The notes beneath the pieces are model-generated. The model ran no database searches. It was not told the origin of the DNA and was given only the letters and a program-made list of their open reading frames with translations. Shown here piece after piece: positions 19,452 to 31,679 of a DNA stretch of 64,000 nucleotides. The translations under genes were made by a program, and so were the position numbers. The first letter of the stretch is position 1. Every line of letters begins with the position of its first letter. Source of the stretch: Conus ventricosus (lineage: Eukaryota; Mollusca; Gastropoda; Neogastropoda; Conidae); the NCBI GenBank assembly GCA_018398815.1, contig CM031615.1:55775058-55839057 (forward strand). Direction: 5' to 3'.

Positions 19452-20948
19452 TCATTGCCTTTTGCTGTCTCCTGCTGGAGAGCGTAGAATGCTTGATGTT
19501 TCTTCCATCTTCTGAATTGGCGTGGTCTTCATGGCACCAGTAATGATACGCAGTGCCTGGTTTTGGACTTTGTCCAGGGTCTGCAGGTGTGTCTTGGCAG
19601 CTGTCATCCAAGACGTGGACCCGTACTCAAGGTGTGGTCTTACTGAACCCTGGTACACTGACTTCAGGATCTTGTCAGTTGCGCCCCATGTGGTTCCAGC
19701 CAGTTTCCTCATTATCTTCAGCTTCCTTCTGGCTTTCCCCTCTGCCTGGTTGATATGAGGTTTCCAGGTCATTCTCTTGTCAAAGGTAACACCAAGGTAT
19801 GTTTGCTGGTCTTCATACCTTAGTGTGGCGTTTCCTAGGGTGAGTTTTCCAGGCTTGGCTTTTGGGGATAGCGTGAAAAGAGTGGCAGTTGACTTCTCCC
19901 TGTTGATAGTTACGCACCAGCTTTCAGCCCATGCTGCAACATTCTCCAGGGCGATCCGCATCCTATAAGTTGCTGTTGTTGCATACTCTTCACAGCACCA
20001 GAGCACCAGGTCGTCTGCATATAGCGCCGCGTGGACACCTCTTGGTAGTTCTGCTACAATGTCGTTGATAAAGAGTATGAACAAAGAGGGGGAGAGGACG
20101 CCTCCCTGGGGAACTCCCTGTCTCAGCAACACCTTTTGGCCACAGCGGCCGTCTACCGACACTCTGGCTCTTCGGTTGTGTAGGTACGACTTGGTCCACT
20201 GATACATATTGCCACTGATGCCGCAACGCAGAAGCTTCACCAGGAGACCGTCTTTCCAGACCTTGTCAAACGCTTTCTGTAGGTCAATAAAGACCGCCAG
20301 GGCTGCCTTCTGGGCTGGAAAGCATCCTCTATGACCTGTGAGAGGTGTGTGGTTTGGTCTTCGGTACTTTTATACTGTCTGAAGCCAGCTTGCTCAGGGA
20401 CAATGATGCTCTCTGTCTCCAGGTAAAGTTGAAGGCGCTGGTTGATAATGCGTTCCAGGGTCTTACAGACACAGCTTGTTAGACTGATGGGACGGTAGCT
20501 TTGGGCTTTACTTTTGTTCTTGCCACGTTTGAGGATGGGTATCATTATGGCTTCTCGCCAGCACTGTGGAACCTGGCCTTGCTTCCAGCTGAGATTGAAT
20601 ATGTCCAGCAATTTCTGAAGCGCGATGTTTCCTAAGTGTTGAAGCATTTCATTCGTTATGGTGTCAGGTCCCGGAGACTTCTTTTTCTTCAACTTCTTAA
20701 TGGCCTTCTTCATTTCCGCCAAGCTGAGTTAGTATGCATGGCATCTGGTACCTCTTTCTTTCCTGCTCTTCTTTCCCTTCTTCTTGTCGTATCTCTTTCT
20801 GCTGGTGCTGGCTAATGTTGATGTTACTCTCTGCAGCGTAAGCTCTTGCAAAGTTGTTGGCTGCGGCCCTTCCTGTAAGTGTGTTTCCTTCATCATCTAG
20901 GGTGATCTTCTGGCCACTGGTGCTTTCTTCATTCAGGGCCTTTGTCAA
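19452..20948 (-). pseudogene. Reverse transcriptase of the I-like LINE
   Basis: Two main frames. 20722-20237 covers KKKKSPGPDTITNEMLQHLG, SYRPISLTSCVCKTLE and PEQAGFRQYKSTEDQT; a shift follows near 20310 (KAFDKVW-type motif broken). 20240-19452 covers LRQGVPQGGVLSPSLF, the catalytic YADDLVLW (about 20025), QTYLGVTFDKRMTWKPHI and RPHLEYGS. All core RT motifs are visible and the active-site residues are unchanged. Confidence 0.87.
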
Positions 20949-21411
20949 TTTCCAAAGCTTTGTTTTTGTCTTTCTCCATGTTTAGGCTTGCTGTTTCTCT
21001 CTCCAACTTCTTCTTTTGCTCTCTAACTTAGTCCGCAAGAATTTTGCTTTTCTTTCTTGGAGTTTGATGTTATTCTCCTGGCTGGGATCGGTTTCAGCCT
21101 CTATCCTTGCTTCTGTGAGAGCGTCATGTGTCTTCTGTAGCTCACTCGTCCAGTAGGGGGTGTAGTCTTTCCTTGCTCCTCTTGGTATGCACTCCTTGGC
21201 TGCCTGGGAAACGCTGGTGTTGAATTCTTTGACTACATTGTTGATGTTCCTCCCTTCAACTACTATGCTTCTTGTCAGCTCGTTGGTGCGTGTGCTGAAC
21301 AAGCCCCACTGTGCCTTCTTGTAGTTCCATCGCGGATGTTGTGGCTGTCCTTGTGCTTTAGCACTCATAGTAAGGACAACTGGGCGATGGTCACTGCCTC
21401 CAAGTTGTTCT

Positions 21412-22119
21412 TCACCTTTCTTCTGATCTTTCTGTGGATGTCGTCAGTGCAGAAAGCCAGGTCTGGAGTCGTGGTGGTGTGCCAGCGGCGGGAGTAGAAG
21501 GTAGGTGTATCAGTGGGATCATTGACAAGAATGAGGTGGTGTTCATCTTGCCAAGCTTCAACTTCTTCTCCTTTGTTGTCAATGTTGTTATATCCCCAAC
21601 TCTGGGACCCGGCTGTTGAAGTCTCCAGTGATGAGGAAAGCCGCTGTCTGGGACCTGGATTGTGTCAAGGGACAGCATCTTGTCATCAGGGCAGTAATAA
21701 TTGACGATGTTGATTGTGCTGTCTTGGGTGACCACCTGACTTCTATGTATTCAGCTTCACCAGTGAATTTCTTTACTTCGGAGGCGTTTATGTTATTTCT
21801 CACCAGTGTCATTACTCCTCCCTTTGTTCTCCTTTTCGTCCGTTCGGAAACACTGGTAGCCTCTGATCTTAAACGGCTTCCCCTCTTGCAGGTGTGTTTC
21901 CTGTATACAGCAGATGTTGATGCTGTTTTCATGAAGGAAGTGTTCTAGTTCTTCTTTCTTGTTGCTGACCCCTTCTGCATTCCACTGCATGATGTTGATG
22001 TCGGGGGTCTCCCTGTTCTTTCTGGGTTGTTGGCCAGTCGCTCTCCTTGCTTGTCCCCTGGCTCCACAGAGCAAGACGAAGGGACCTCCAGTAGCTGAAG
22101 GTGGGCTCTTTGAGGCCAA
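21412..22119 (-). pseudogene. APE endonuclease domain of the I-like LINE
   Basis: Minus frames read DINIMQWNAEGVSNKKEEL, INICCIQETHLQEG (catalytic Q-E-T-H), then in a shifted frame GVMTLVRNNI and FLITGDFNSRVPELG (G-D-F-N). A further shift precedes the C-terminal part, where a P-D-L/A-F-C-T-D-type segment is expected. The domain nicks target DNA. At least two frame changes are present. Confidence 0.82.
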
Positions 22120-22348
22120 GAGCCCGGCACTGCACCTGCCTGGGGGACCTCACAGGGCGAGCACCATCTCGGTTAAATCGGTTTCCGCGTGTCATCATAG
22201 GGCGAAGTGCGTGGTGTTGTGGTTTTTTAGAGTGCGCCATGTTGGCCCAACACCTCCGGCTTCAGCACTCAGCTGTGACAGGTAGTACTGGGCTTCAGCT
22301 TACCAGTAGCAGATCTATTTATCTGACCTGACGGGGTGCAAGCTCAGT

Positions 22349-22735
22349 TTTCCAGAAGTTATTCTTGGCAAATAGGGTTATACAATGATGGTAGAGTTTT
22401 CCAATGTTCATCCAGTCTTCTCTTGAAAGCATCCACTGATGGCGCAGAAACCACTGACTCTGGGAGATTGTTCCAAGTATTGTTGATCCTATTCGAGAAA
22501 AAATTTGCTCTAACTGCTAATTTACTTCTACTTTTCTTCAGCTTCATTGAATTTGCTCTTAACTGGCTTTTTTGTCCTTTTCAAACACAAGTTCCTGGGT
22601 ATTATACATTCCATTGAGGTACTTGTAAGTTTCAATCATATCACCCCGAAGACGGCGGTGCTCAAGACTCGGAAGCTTCAGAATTTTTAATCTATCAGGG
22701 TACGGTTTGTCTTTGAGGTGGCTCAGTGTTTGATT
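22349..22735 (-). mobile_element. CR1/L2-like LINE fragment (family D) that hosts the I-like LINE
   Basis: On the minus strand, TLSHLKDKPYPDRLKILKLP, RRLRGDMIETYKYLNGMYN and, after a shift, SKLAVRANFFSNRINNTWNN are the end of a CR1/L2-type ORF. The sequence is cut at the 13-bp duplication and its 3' portion continues at 18342-18240, where a (TATAC)n-like tail occurs at about 18250-18270. Confidence 0.78.
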
Positions 22736-23010
22736 CCTTTCTCTTTTTCATTATGCCAGGAAATAGCTGGCAGCCATCTCGGTCAGTAATTCCACGTGCT
22801 TCTTGCTTCCTGCTTTTAATTTGTCTTTTTTCTTCTAGTCATGTGTGATCTTCGAATCAAGATGGTTGCAGCCCCTTTTTTCAGTCACTCCACATTTTTC
22901 CTGTCATCACTTTTAATGTGTCCCTTTTCTCTTATTATATGCATCTTCTGACCGAGATGGCTGCCAGCTTCTAATTTACTGGCATAATGAAAAAGAGAAA
23001 GGAATCAAAC
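22730..23010. repeat. Foldback repeat (inverted arms ~58-63 bp)
   Basis: 22730-22787 and 22950-23010 are reverse complements: the right arm reads CTGACCGAGATGGCTGCCAG ... AAGAGAAAGGAATCAAAC. The left arm includes the last codons of the family-D LINE (RERNQTL). The ~160-bp centre carries a diverged second version of GAATCAAGATGG-TTGCAGC. Confidence 0.8.
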
Positions 23011-23019
23011 TGTTATATT

Positions 23020-23845
23020 TGTGGCAGTGCACAACGAAAGGGAGTCTATCCTCCCTCTCCATTGTTTTGAATGGCCGTTGGGGGGGGGGGGGGGATACTT
23101 GTTAAGAATATTTGCAGCTTTCTTTCCTTCTTTCTTTCTTTTAATCTCTTTTCATCGACAAGGCTGGATCACATGTACATCCAAAATCTTGACAGATCGA
23201 TGTTGACTGACGAAAACCGCCTAAAAGGACGGGAATGAGCCACCTCACATACCGCTGTGGCAGTTACCACTGTAGTCGGTCAAGGGTGGCATACGCCTAA
23301 AGATACATGGCACCGCTGTTAGATCGAGTTGGTAGGCTTAGGCACTCGCCGCAAGTCCTTTGACTTGTTTGTTTTATTTTGTGTTTGTTTGCCCTTTGTT
23401 AGGTTATTTTGGGCCTGGTTCTGTGCTTGGCTTGCTGGGAGCCGTCAGCTAGTCTTTCGGGGCGAACAGCGAATGTAAGTTGCAACCAATTGATAAACAG
23501 GGTAATTTCTTTCCTGTTGACATTTGTTTACCTCCCCGCTGGGGGCAAAATATTCAGCGTAAGTTGATAGTGGCGGTCAAATGGATGAAGGCGAAGAAAA
23601 AATACACAGCTGCTGTACAAATGCTGGCAATTTTACTTCAGATGTATTTCCGGTGCGTTGCAGAAGACGTCTTGGAGGTGAGCACATGTGTCAAAACCCC
23701 GGCTCAGAGTCGAACTGTAAGATTTTTAAAACACCGCCCATTCTCAGATTTATCTGAACTTAAACATGTAGAGAACGAAAAACAAACAACAAAAAGTCAT
23801 GTCGTTTGAGAAATAGATCAGTAGGTATTAGAGAACTGCCCCCAA
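23020..23845. other. Non-coding spacer
   Basis: Contains a poly-G run (23080-23093) and no recognisable gene or domain; a frame at 23480-23809 is open for 109 codons but shows no known motif. Confidence 0.4.
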
Positions 23846-23990
23846 GGTTAAAGACGACTGCTACAAAACACTGGTTAGACCAGGACTGGAATATGGTTAT
23901 GTAGTAGTAGTAGTAGTGTGTAGGGACGTATCAATACATAGCCGTTAAGCTTTCAATGTCCCCTCGTGTTTTTACTTTTAGGGGGATGGA
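23846..23990. mobile_element. Junction of two LINE fragments (family B, + strand; family-A 3' tail, - strand)
   Basis: 23846-23896 matches the family-B RT segment at 43081-43147 (reads LVRPGLEYGY). From 23897 a (GTA)n run and GTAGGGACGTATC...CCCCTCGTG is the reverse complement of a family-A 3' end. Confidence 0.72.
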
Positions 23991-26900
23991 TCTATCAATA
24001 ATGTTCTGTTTCTAATGCTAAATTATAAAACATCTGAAACCATTAAAAAACCCCTTTACTTAATGAAAAGGGTTTTTTTCCATTTTAAATGTTGGGGGCA
24101 GAAAAATCAACCAATTTTGATAAAAATTTTTAAAACTTTAAATGTTTAAAATTGGGGGAAAATTTGGTTTTTTTCCGAAATTTGGGCCCAAATTTAAAGC
24201 CCAATAGGGTTTTTTGCTTGTTTTAAATGCCCCTTTTAATCCCCGAATTTAAAATCCAGGAAATTTTTTTTAAAACCCCTTTTAAAATTTTGCCATTAAT
24301 TTAAAACCCTTTTAAAAAGGCCTAAACCCCCAAAACCCCCCTTTCCCCCCCTTAAATTTTTTAAGAAAAAATTTTTAAAATTTTTCTTTTTTGATAAATT
24401 TTAAATTTTCCCCCATTGGAAAAATAAACCCGGAAGTTTTTTTAAGAAGGGCCACTTTAAAATTTTCCTTTTAAAGGAGTATTTTAAAAACCCCAAACCC
24501 CTTTTTTAACTTTTCCGAAATTTCTTTTGTGGCTTTTAAACTTTCAATGAAAGGGAATTTTTTGAAAGCCCCCTAAACCCTTTTTTGGGGAGGGAAAATT
24601 TTTTTAAAGGGCTTTAATTTAAAATTTTTGTCCCCATTTCTTAAAATTTTTTTAAAGGGCCAAGGGGAAAAAGGTTTTTCGACTTTTTTTATGGCAAAAT
24701 TATTTGGGCCCTTTAAAAAATTTTTGCCCATTCAAAATTAAGGCCAAATTTTTGGGGTCGGCCAACCCTTTTTTTATATCATCAGGCCAAAACCTTCAAA
24801 TTCCCCATTTTTTTTTTAAAATTTTTTTTGTTTGTTTTTTTTTTTTTTTTTTTTTTAAACCATTCGTTCAAATTCCGCAACGCGGGAAAGGGTTTTTTAA
24901 AATTTCAAAGGGTTTAACCCCCCAAACGGGCTAATTAACCCCCCGGTTTTTTCGGGCCCCACGCGACATTTTTAGTACGTTTTTTAATTTTAAATTTCCA
25001 AAACAATGTGTAGGTTTTGCTTTCACAACTTTCCCTGCTTTGTCGAAATTTTTAAAAATTTTAAAAAATTACCCAACCCCCCCACAAACTAATTTTTTAA
25101 AGGGTAAATTAGGGAATTGTTTTTTTTTCATAATCCAATAGCACTTTCCCCCCCCCCGGAAAAGCCTTAAAACATTTGGGGGGCCTTTCCCAAACATTTT
25201 AAGTTTCAATCAGTGTTTCAGCCATCCAAATGAACATAAAGTAATGAATGTAATGCAAAAATCGAGCGGTTTTTCCCCCTTAAAAGTATTTTTCTTTTTG
25301 GGCCCGCAAAAACAAATTTTTTAGTGACCTGAGGGGTCAACTTTAAAGCCTAACATTTTGCAAGCTCTTTATCAAATAAGTAATCTTTTTTTTCCCAGGT
25401 TCGAATGTTAAAAATTTTTTTTTAATTTCCCTTTTTAAGTTTTGAGAGTAAACCCAAATTTACTAAATTGTTTTTTTTAGTGGGGCAAAACCCTAATAAC
25501 CATCGGGTTTTTGGGTTAATTTGGTTAGCTTGAGCCCCACAACTTTTGAAAATCTTATTTTTTCCCCCCCTTGGGTTTTGTTTATTTTAAAACCCTTGGG
25601 ACTTTGAAAAAATTTTTCAGGAGCGCAAACCTTTTTTGGCCCCGCAATTGTTATTAATAGCATTTTCAAAAAAACGAAGGAGGGCCCCTTGATTTTTTTT
25701 TGTTACACCAACTTTTTTTTAAAAAAAAATTTTAAAAATGAGTGCATTCAAATATACGGGGCGCAAAATATTCTTTTTGGGGCCCGCACTAAAAATTTTA
25801 AAAATAAAGCAACGATACTCTTGACATTGCTGTGACCCAAAACTGCCTTTTTTCCCATAAAAAAGGTGAGTACTCCATTAAGCAGAAATCTTAACCCCCC
25901 CCTTTTTTGAAAACGGCCACATCAAGAAAGCGGGGTTTTTAGTAAACCCGTTTGCGTTTTATCAGAACCACCCTTAAACTTTGCTGTGTTTTGCCACAAC
26001 GGGGTGGAGGGGTGTTTTCCGGGATCAAAAAAATTTAAACCATAAACCCTTTTGGGTGGGGGTTCAGGAAACAGATTTCATTTCAAATTACACCTTCAAA
26101 AACTATTTTGTCTGAACTGAAACCCCCTTTTTCCCAAAATGAAAAACCCCCTTTTAAAACCCCAATTCAGCAACAGAATAGACTTTAAGGTTTTTAAAGG
26201 GAATTTTGTAACGAATTTAATTTTTAAACATAAAGACAACTTTGGGGAACAAAAGTTGGATCAAAAAATCAGGGCCCCTAGGCCCCTTTATTTTTTGGGG
26301 AAAACGCACAGAAAGTATAACTATGACTGGCATTTCCCCTTTTTAAAAAAACTTTTTTTTTCCAGGCACAAACTGAAAAGGGCCTTTTGTCCCTACAGCA
26401 AGAGCATAAAACAGCATGGACAACTTTTAACTTAGACACTTCTGGGGGCCCCTAACGGGGGCGGAATAGAACGAAAAAACGACTCTTTTCGCATTTAAAT
26501 TTTTGGGTTTTGCTATTTTCGCAACACGGGCAAGATCAACATAACTGATCCTTCTACGGGGGGGGGGGGGGGGGCCCCCAAAAACAAAATTTTAGCAAAT
26601 TTAGAGGACCCCCTTAAATTTCCCAAACATTGTTTTTACCTTAAAATTTAAAAAAAGATACCAAAATGTTTTCCCAATTTACGCAAAAAGGGAAAGTGGG
26701 TTTTTCCCCCGGGGTTGGCACGGTTTTTTACATCCCGGGCCCTCTGACCTCAGCCCTCCAGGGGGAAAAATAATAAAAAAATCAAATAAAATTCTTAAAG
26801 CGGGCAATGAACAAAAAGGTTGGGAAAAACGACATAAAATTCCCTGACCCTTTTTAATTTTAAACAAAAAATAAAAGAACATCCAAGTTTAAAAGTCATC

Positions 26901-29900
26901 CAATCCCCGAAGTTCAACCCCCCAAAGTAAATTAAAGACTCAGCAAAGCTCGGGGACCCGTTCGCGATGACCTTTAAAATAAAAAAGACAGCCCCTTGTT
27001 TTTGGATTAACGGGGCATGGTTTTATTTGGGTCTTTATTTTACAAAAATAGTACCCCAACTTTTACAAGAAAAAAAAAAAGGGCCCATAAGTGCTCGGCC
27101 AAAAAACCAACTATTTGCTTGAAAGAGACAAAAGCCAGCTGAAAAATACTTCCCAATTTTCCCCGTAAAGCGTTCCCCGGCTTTACCGCAAATTTTTTTT
27201 TTAATAAATTTGGGCAAGAGGGATCAACCCTTTTTTTTTTACCCATTTTTTATCAGGCGGAGGCGATGGCGGTGGAGGCACTGAATTTTGACCACCCCGC
27301 CTGAAATAGCCTCACTAGGTACTTTTTTGCAATCCTAAGGCTTTTAAAAAACCCTTTGCAAAGTGACCCCTGCCTCAAAAAACGGGTTTTGGGTTTCGTT
27401 CGCAGCTTTGTGTTTTTCATAAAAAATTTTTTGGATAGTTTCTCTTAATTCTGCTCACTTGATTTTCGAATTTGGGGTTTCTGGGTTTAGTAGTTAGCAT
27501 TTCTAGTTTTTGGCCGATCTCCTTTTTCAAGATCTTTTAGTTTTTGGGGTTTATTTTTTTTTTTAAAATATCAGGCCCTAAGTTGGCGTCATCAGCCCCC
27601 CAAAGAGTTTTTCTTTTCTCTTTTTATATGCTCATCTAGTTTACCCTATTTTGCTAAATTGTTTGGGTTAATTTTGCCCTGATGCTTCTCCCAAAACAAA
27701 GATCAAGGGCCCCTTAGTTTTCGCATGGGTAGCGGTGAGTCCCTGTATATTTTTTAATGCTGGGTTTTCCCTTTTGAAAAAAAATGGGTTTTTTTCTTCT
27801 ATTTTTTTATTAATTCGCCTGCGATGATTTAATTTTTTAAGTTTTCCCTGTTTTTTCATTTGGGTTTTCTGTTGGGGGTTTTTGCAGTGTTTTTTAAATT
27901 TAAAACTGCCCCCCGCCCCTTTAAATTTTTGGGCCCAACAAGCCAAGGCGATTTTTATCTTTCCCCCCGAGTCTATTTCTAATTTAACCCACGGGTAAAA
28001 ACTTTTATGGGGCTTTTTTAGTTGGGAAGCTGAACAAATTTTCCTTGGTCCCCTCCTCACAAACAAATGACACTTTAATTCAAAATCATTGGGTCTAAAA
28101 ATTCGGGAAATTTTTTGACCTAAACTTTGGTACAATGATTTAACCTTAAAATTTTTTTTTTAAATTTATGCCCCCATTGAGCGGGATTGACGATGCTGTG
28201 TCCCAAAGGGAAAACATTTCACTCATGTTTGCTCCCCAAAATCAAAAACATCAAATCCCTTTTTCGCCCTTTAATTTCCCGCCATGTTTTTTTAAAAAAA
28301 AAATTTTAAATTTTATTTTTTCTTCATAAAAAAGCCAAATAAAAAAAAACATATGGCTCGATTCTTGACCCGCATAAAGAAAAATGAAAGAGCCCCATTG
28401 GGGTTTAAGGGAAATAAAAAGGGAAAATTATTGTTCCAAATAATCCATCTACAAATTTAAGCAGATCAAATTCTTAAATGTTTTAAAATTTTTCCCAAAC
28501 CCAGAGCGATGAATTGATTTTGCCAGGCCCCTGCCCTCTTACTTTTAAAAAAGAACTCTTTTTCAACCAAAAAGAAAAAATTGGGACAGAATCTGGGGCG
28601 GGCAATCGGTTTAAAAAAAATTTTATAAAACTTGAGGGGCCAAAAAATATTTTCTTTACACAATTCAGACATATTTTTAAACCTATCGATCTATGGGTAA
28701 CCGGGGAAAGAAAGGGGTGATCTTGCGTTTCAAGGAAAACGAAAATGAAAAAGAAATACAAAAAGAATAGGGGCTGGAGATTTCTAAAAACCAAAAAAAA
28801 TGTAGCCGTAAAAATTTGCGTATGGGAAAACGCTTTTTCCATTCCCCTTTGATTTTGATTTTTTAAAACGCAGCGCCGTACTTTTAAGGCATTAAAAGAC
28901 AGATTGTCAAAGAACTAACTTTTAATGAATACAAACGTGTTATCATATCACAGACACCGAAACAAAGTACACATTTCTGACAAACTCGTTTAAATTTGAT
29001 GTTGTTGCAACCCTAATTTAGCAAAGGGGGATTGAACACCATACCGTCAAAATTAGCAATATTTACACAGAGTGATTTATCATAAACATACCCCCGAACA
29101 GGGCAGACACTATAGGAATTTTAGTTTTAGCGTTTCGCAAAAAATCGCTTTAAAAGGGATTTTAAAATTTCTGTGTGAAGAAAGAAAACCCCTCAAAAAA
29201 GCAAGTGAAAAAATTTTTTTTAAACCAAAAAAAACGAAAGTTGGAATGTACAATTGACCCGGGAGTCCTAACCAAACTACGCTACGGGCTTAGAAACCTT
29301 TTCACCCCTTTTTTACGAAAAAAGAAAATTGTTGGGGGGGAGGGGAAAAAAAACCAACAGCAGGGCCCAATGTCCCAAAAAAATTTACATTTTTCACAAA
29401 GTTAAAACTTATGATTATTTAACAAAAAAAAACGGGTTTTAAGGATTGACCAAATTTAAAAAGGGGGATAATCAGTTTTATTGGGAAACGGGAGAGCTGT
29501 AAGACGTAATAAACATTTTAAAATTTATAAAAAAGAAGAAGCCGAAAAAAAACCCGGGTTAATGTACATTTGTTTTTATTATATGAAAACCAGCTGAATA
29601 TTTAAGAAAACAGATTAAAATAAGTAAAAATACAAATTAATTTTTTTTTTAAAAAAACATGTCTGTTCAAGGGTTTAACCCAAAAGTGCCCACAGCGCCG
29701 CCAAAAAAAGAGATAGTAGAAAACCCTAGCATAAAAACCTCAGATTAAAAAAAACATTACGCCCAAAAGCAGCAAGTACTAGAAACAAAACCTTTCAAAA
29801 TACAGCAAAAAACCCAAAAGAAGGTTTTTCTGCCCGCCCTTTAATGCTGTTACTTTTTTAATACTGGAAACATCGACATAAGCCCCTCTATCAGCGGAAC

Positions 29901-31640
29901 GAGTGTTGGGCCCCTTTGCAAAGGGCCCTAGGCCACCCGCAGTTTTCCCTCTAGGAGGGGTCTTTTAGCTCTCGGTCCGGGTTCATTACTTTTTGTTGGG
30001 GGCCGGGGAAAAAAAAAAAACTAAACTCCAAAAGCCCCAAAAGGCCAAGGGGGAACTAATAACGGCTAAACTTAGTTCGTTTAAAAAAGGGCAATTAAAA
30101 AAAAGCGCTTGTTTTACTCCCAAAAATCACGGGGGAAGAAAATTTTAAACGTTTCCCCCGGGCCATTTTTTGACTACAAAAGACAAAATTTGATCTTCAA
30201 AGAAAAAGGCCCAGGACAACTTTTTCTCAACACCAGACCCTGAGCAGATAAAAAAAAGGGAAAAAATTAAAAAAAAAAACGAGACATTTAAAACCCGTTT
30301 TTAAACACTCACTTAACAACAAAACCAAAAAGGGGTTTATACTTTAGGGTTTTTGAGTCCCCAACACAAAAAGCCGTTGAAAATTGATTCGATTAAAAGG
30401 GCCTTGTATTTTTTTAATTTAAATAAAAATTTTTGGCTTAGAAAAGAAAAAACAAACATGGCTAAGATAATGAAGGCCCCGACGAATTTTTTGAAAAATG
30501 CTCCCAGAAGGAGCGTTTATCAAGAGCACTTTAATTTAATTGATTTTGAAGTCATTGACCCAACAAAAAGTTTCAGGCAACTTTTTTCATCTATTTTCCC
30601 CAAGTTTCCCGCAAAAAATAAAAAAATAGACCCCCAAAACCGGGGGTTAAAGTAATGTTTTGCTGTTTTTAAAAACACTATGGAACAATAAAAGAAGAAA
30701 ATTTTAGAATTTTGGGGCCCCAAAATAAACAGCAGACTATTCTTTCCCCCAAAGGCCCTTTAAAACCCCCGGTTTGGGGAGACGAAATGCTTTTCACAGT
30801 TTGACGCTGCCGCTGAAAAAGCCCAAAATAAGAGGCTCTGGGTTTGGGCAAGGGGGGCAAGTCTTTGGAATTTGATTAAAAAAGGCTAAGTATGCACCCC
30901 ATTTTAGGCAAAAGGGTTAAAAACCGCAAAACCCCGGGAGTTGGTTCAAAGAGAGCAATTTTTTAAAAAAAAAAAATTCAGACAAAAAATGTTTTATGGG
31001 TGTGGTTTCTTGCCCAAAGGGTGCATCATGCCGCGAACACCAGAAAGATGACTAACTATCGGGAAACGCCAAAGATCTTTAAATTCAATGGGAAAAAAAC
31101 CTTTTTTCCGTTTTTGTAGGGCCAAATTTTTTCAGTTTTAAAAAACAAAACAAACCCCAAAAACTTTAATGTATACACAGGATGAGGAAACAAAATTTGG
31201 GGCCAAATTTTAAAATTCCCAAAAACAGTCCAAAAATAGGGGAACCAGCCAAAATTTAGGGGGTTACTCTTAAAAGTTTTTTTGCCACAGGGCCGCCCCA
31301 TTTTCAAAATTGATACCACAATGAAGATAAATTTGCGAAACTTTAAAACATGAACATAAACAAGAATTTTGTAGGAAAAAATGTTTTTAAAAAGAAATTT
31401 CCCAAACCCCCAAAGCCGCCTTTAACTATAAAACAAAGTAAAAGTTCTGTTTGACTGTAAGACATAACAACCCCCCGCCCGGATCCCAAATTAGTTTTTT
31501 AAAAACTGGGAAACGGCTTGCAAACAAGTTTCCCTACGTATTTTTTCAGACTTCGAGTCGCTTATTGTTCTTATGAAGGGCCAGCAACCACAAAAACTTC
31601 GAAAAACAGTCTTAATGAGTAATCATCAGATTTGTTCATT
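23990..31640. other. 7.6-kb low-quality, homopolymer-inflated sequence
   Basis: From about 23,990 the sequence changes abruptly to runs of three to eight identical bases (AAAA CCCC TTTT GGGG patterns), with almost no long open frames and no recognisable proteins; it ends equally abruptly near 31,640. No microsatellite or tandem period explains it. The likely explanation is unpolished long-read consensus. It may hide the rest of the adjacent Polinton, which would be expected to span 15-20 kb, but I cannot read any gene in it. Confidence 0.75.
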
Positions 31641-31679
31641 GCTTTTGTTATTGTTAGGTCGGATGGCGTTTATTCAGAG

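Larger units (their letters stand above)
18356..22335 (-). mobile_element. LINE with endonuclease, RT and RNase H (I-superfamily-like), bounded by a 13-bp target duplication
   Basis: The 13-bp repeat GTGCAAGCTCAGT occurs at 18343-18355 and 22336-22348 and brackets a 3980-bp minus-strand element. Order 5' to 3': APE-type endonuclease, RT, RNase H, C-terminal CX2-C zinc knuckle. The 3' end is a (GAA)n-like tail next to 18356 rather than poly-A. An RNase H domain after RT is typical of the I/Ingi/LOA group; the exact clade is uncertain. No separate ORF1 is evident between 22335 and 22120, so the element either lacks one or is slightly 5'-truncated. Confidence 0.9.

Noticed and set aside
24704..31319. 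Short open frames rich in Phe, Lys and Pro
   Set aside because: They lie in the homopolymer-inflated block; composition follows base runs and no motif is recognisable.
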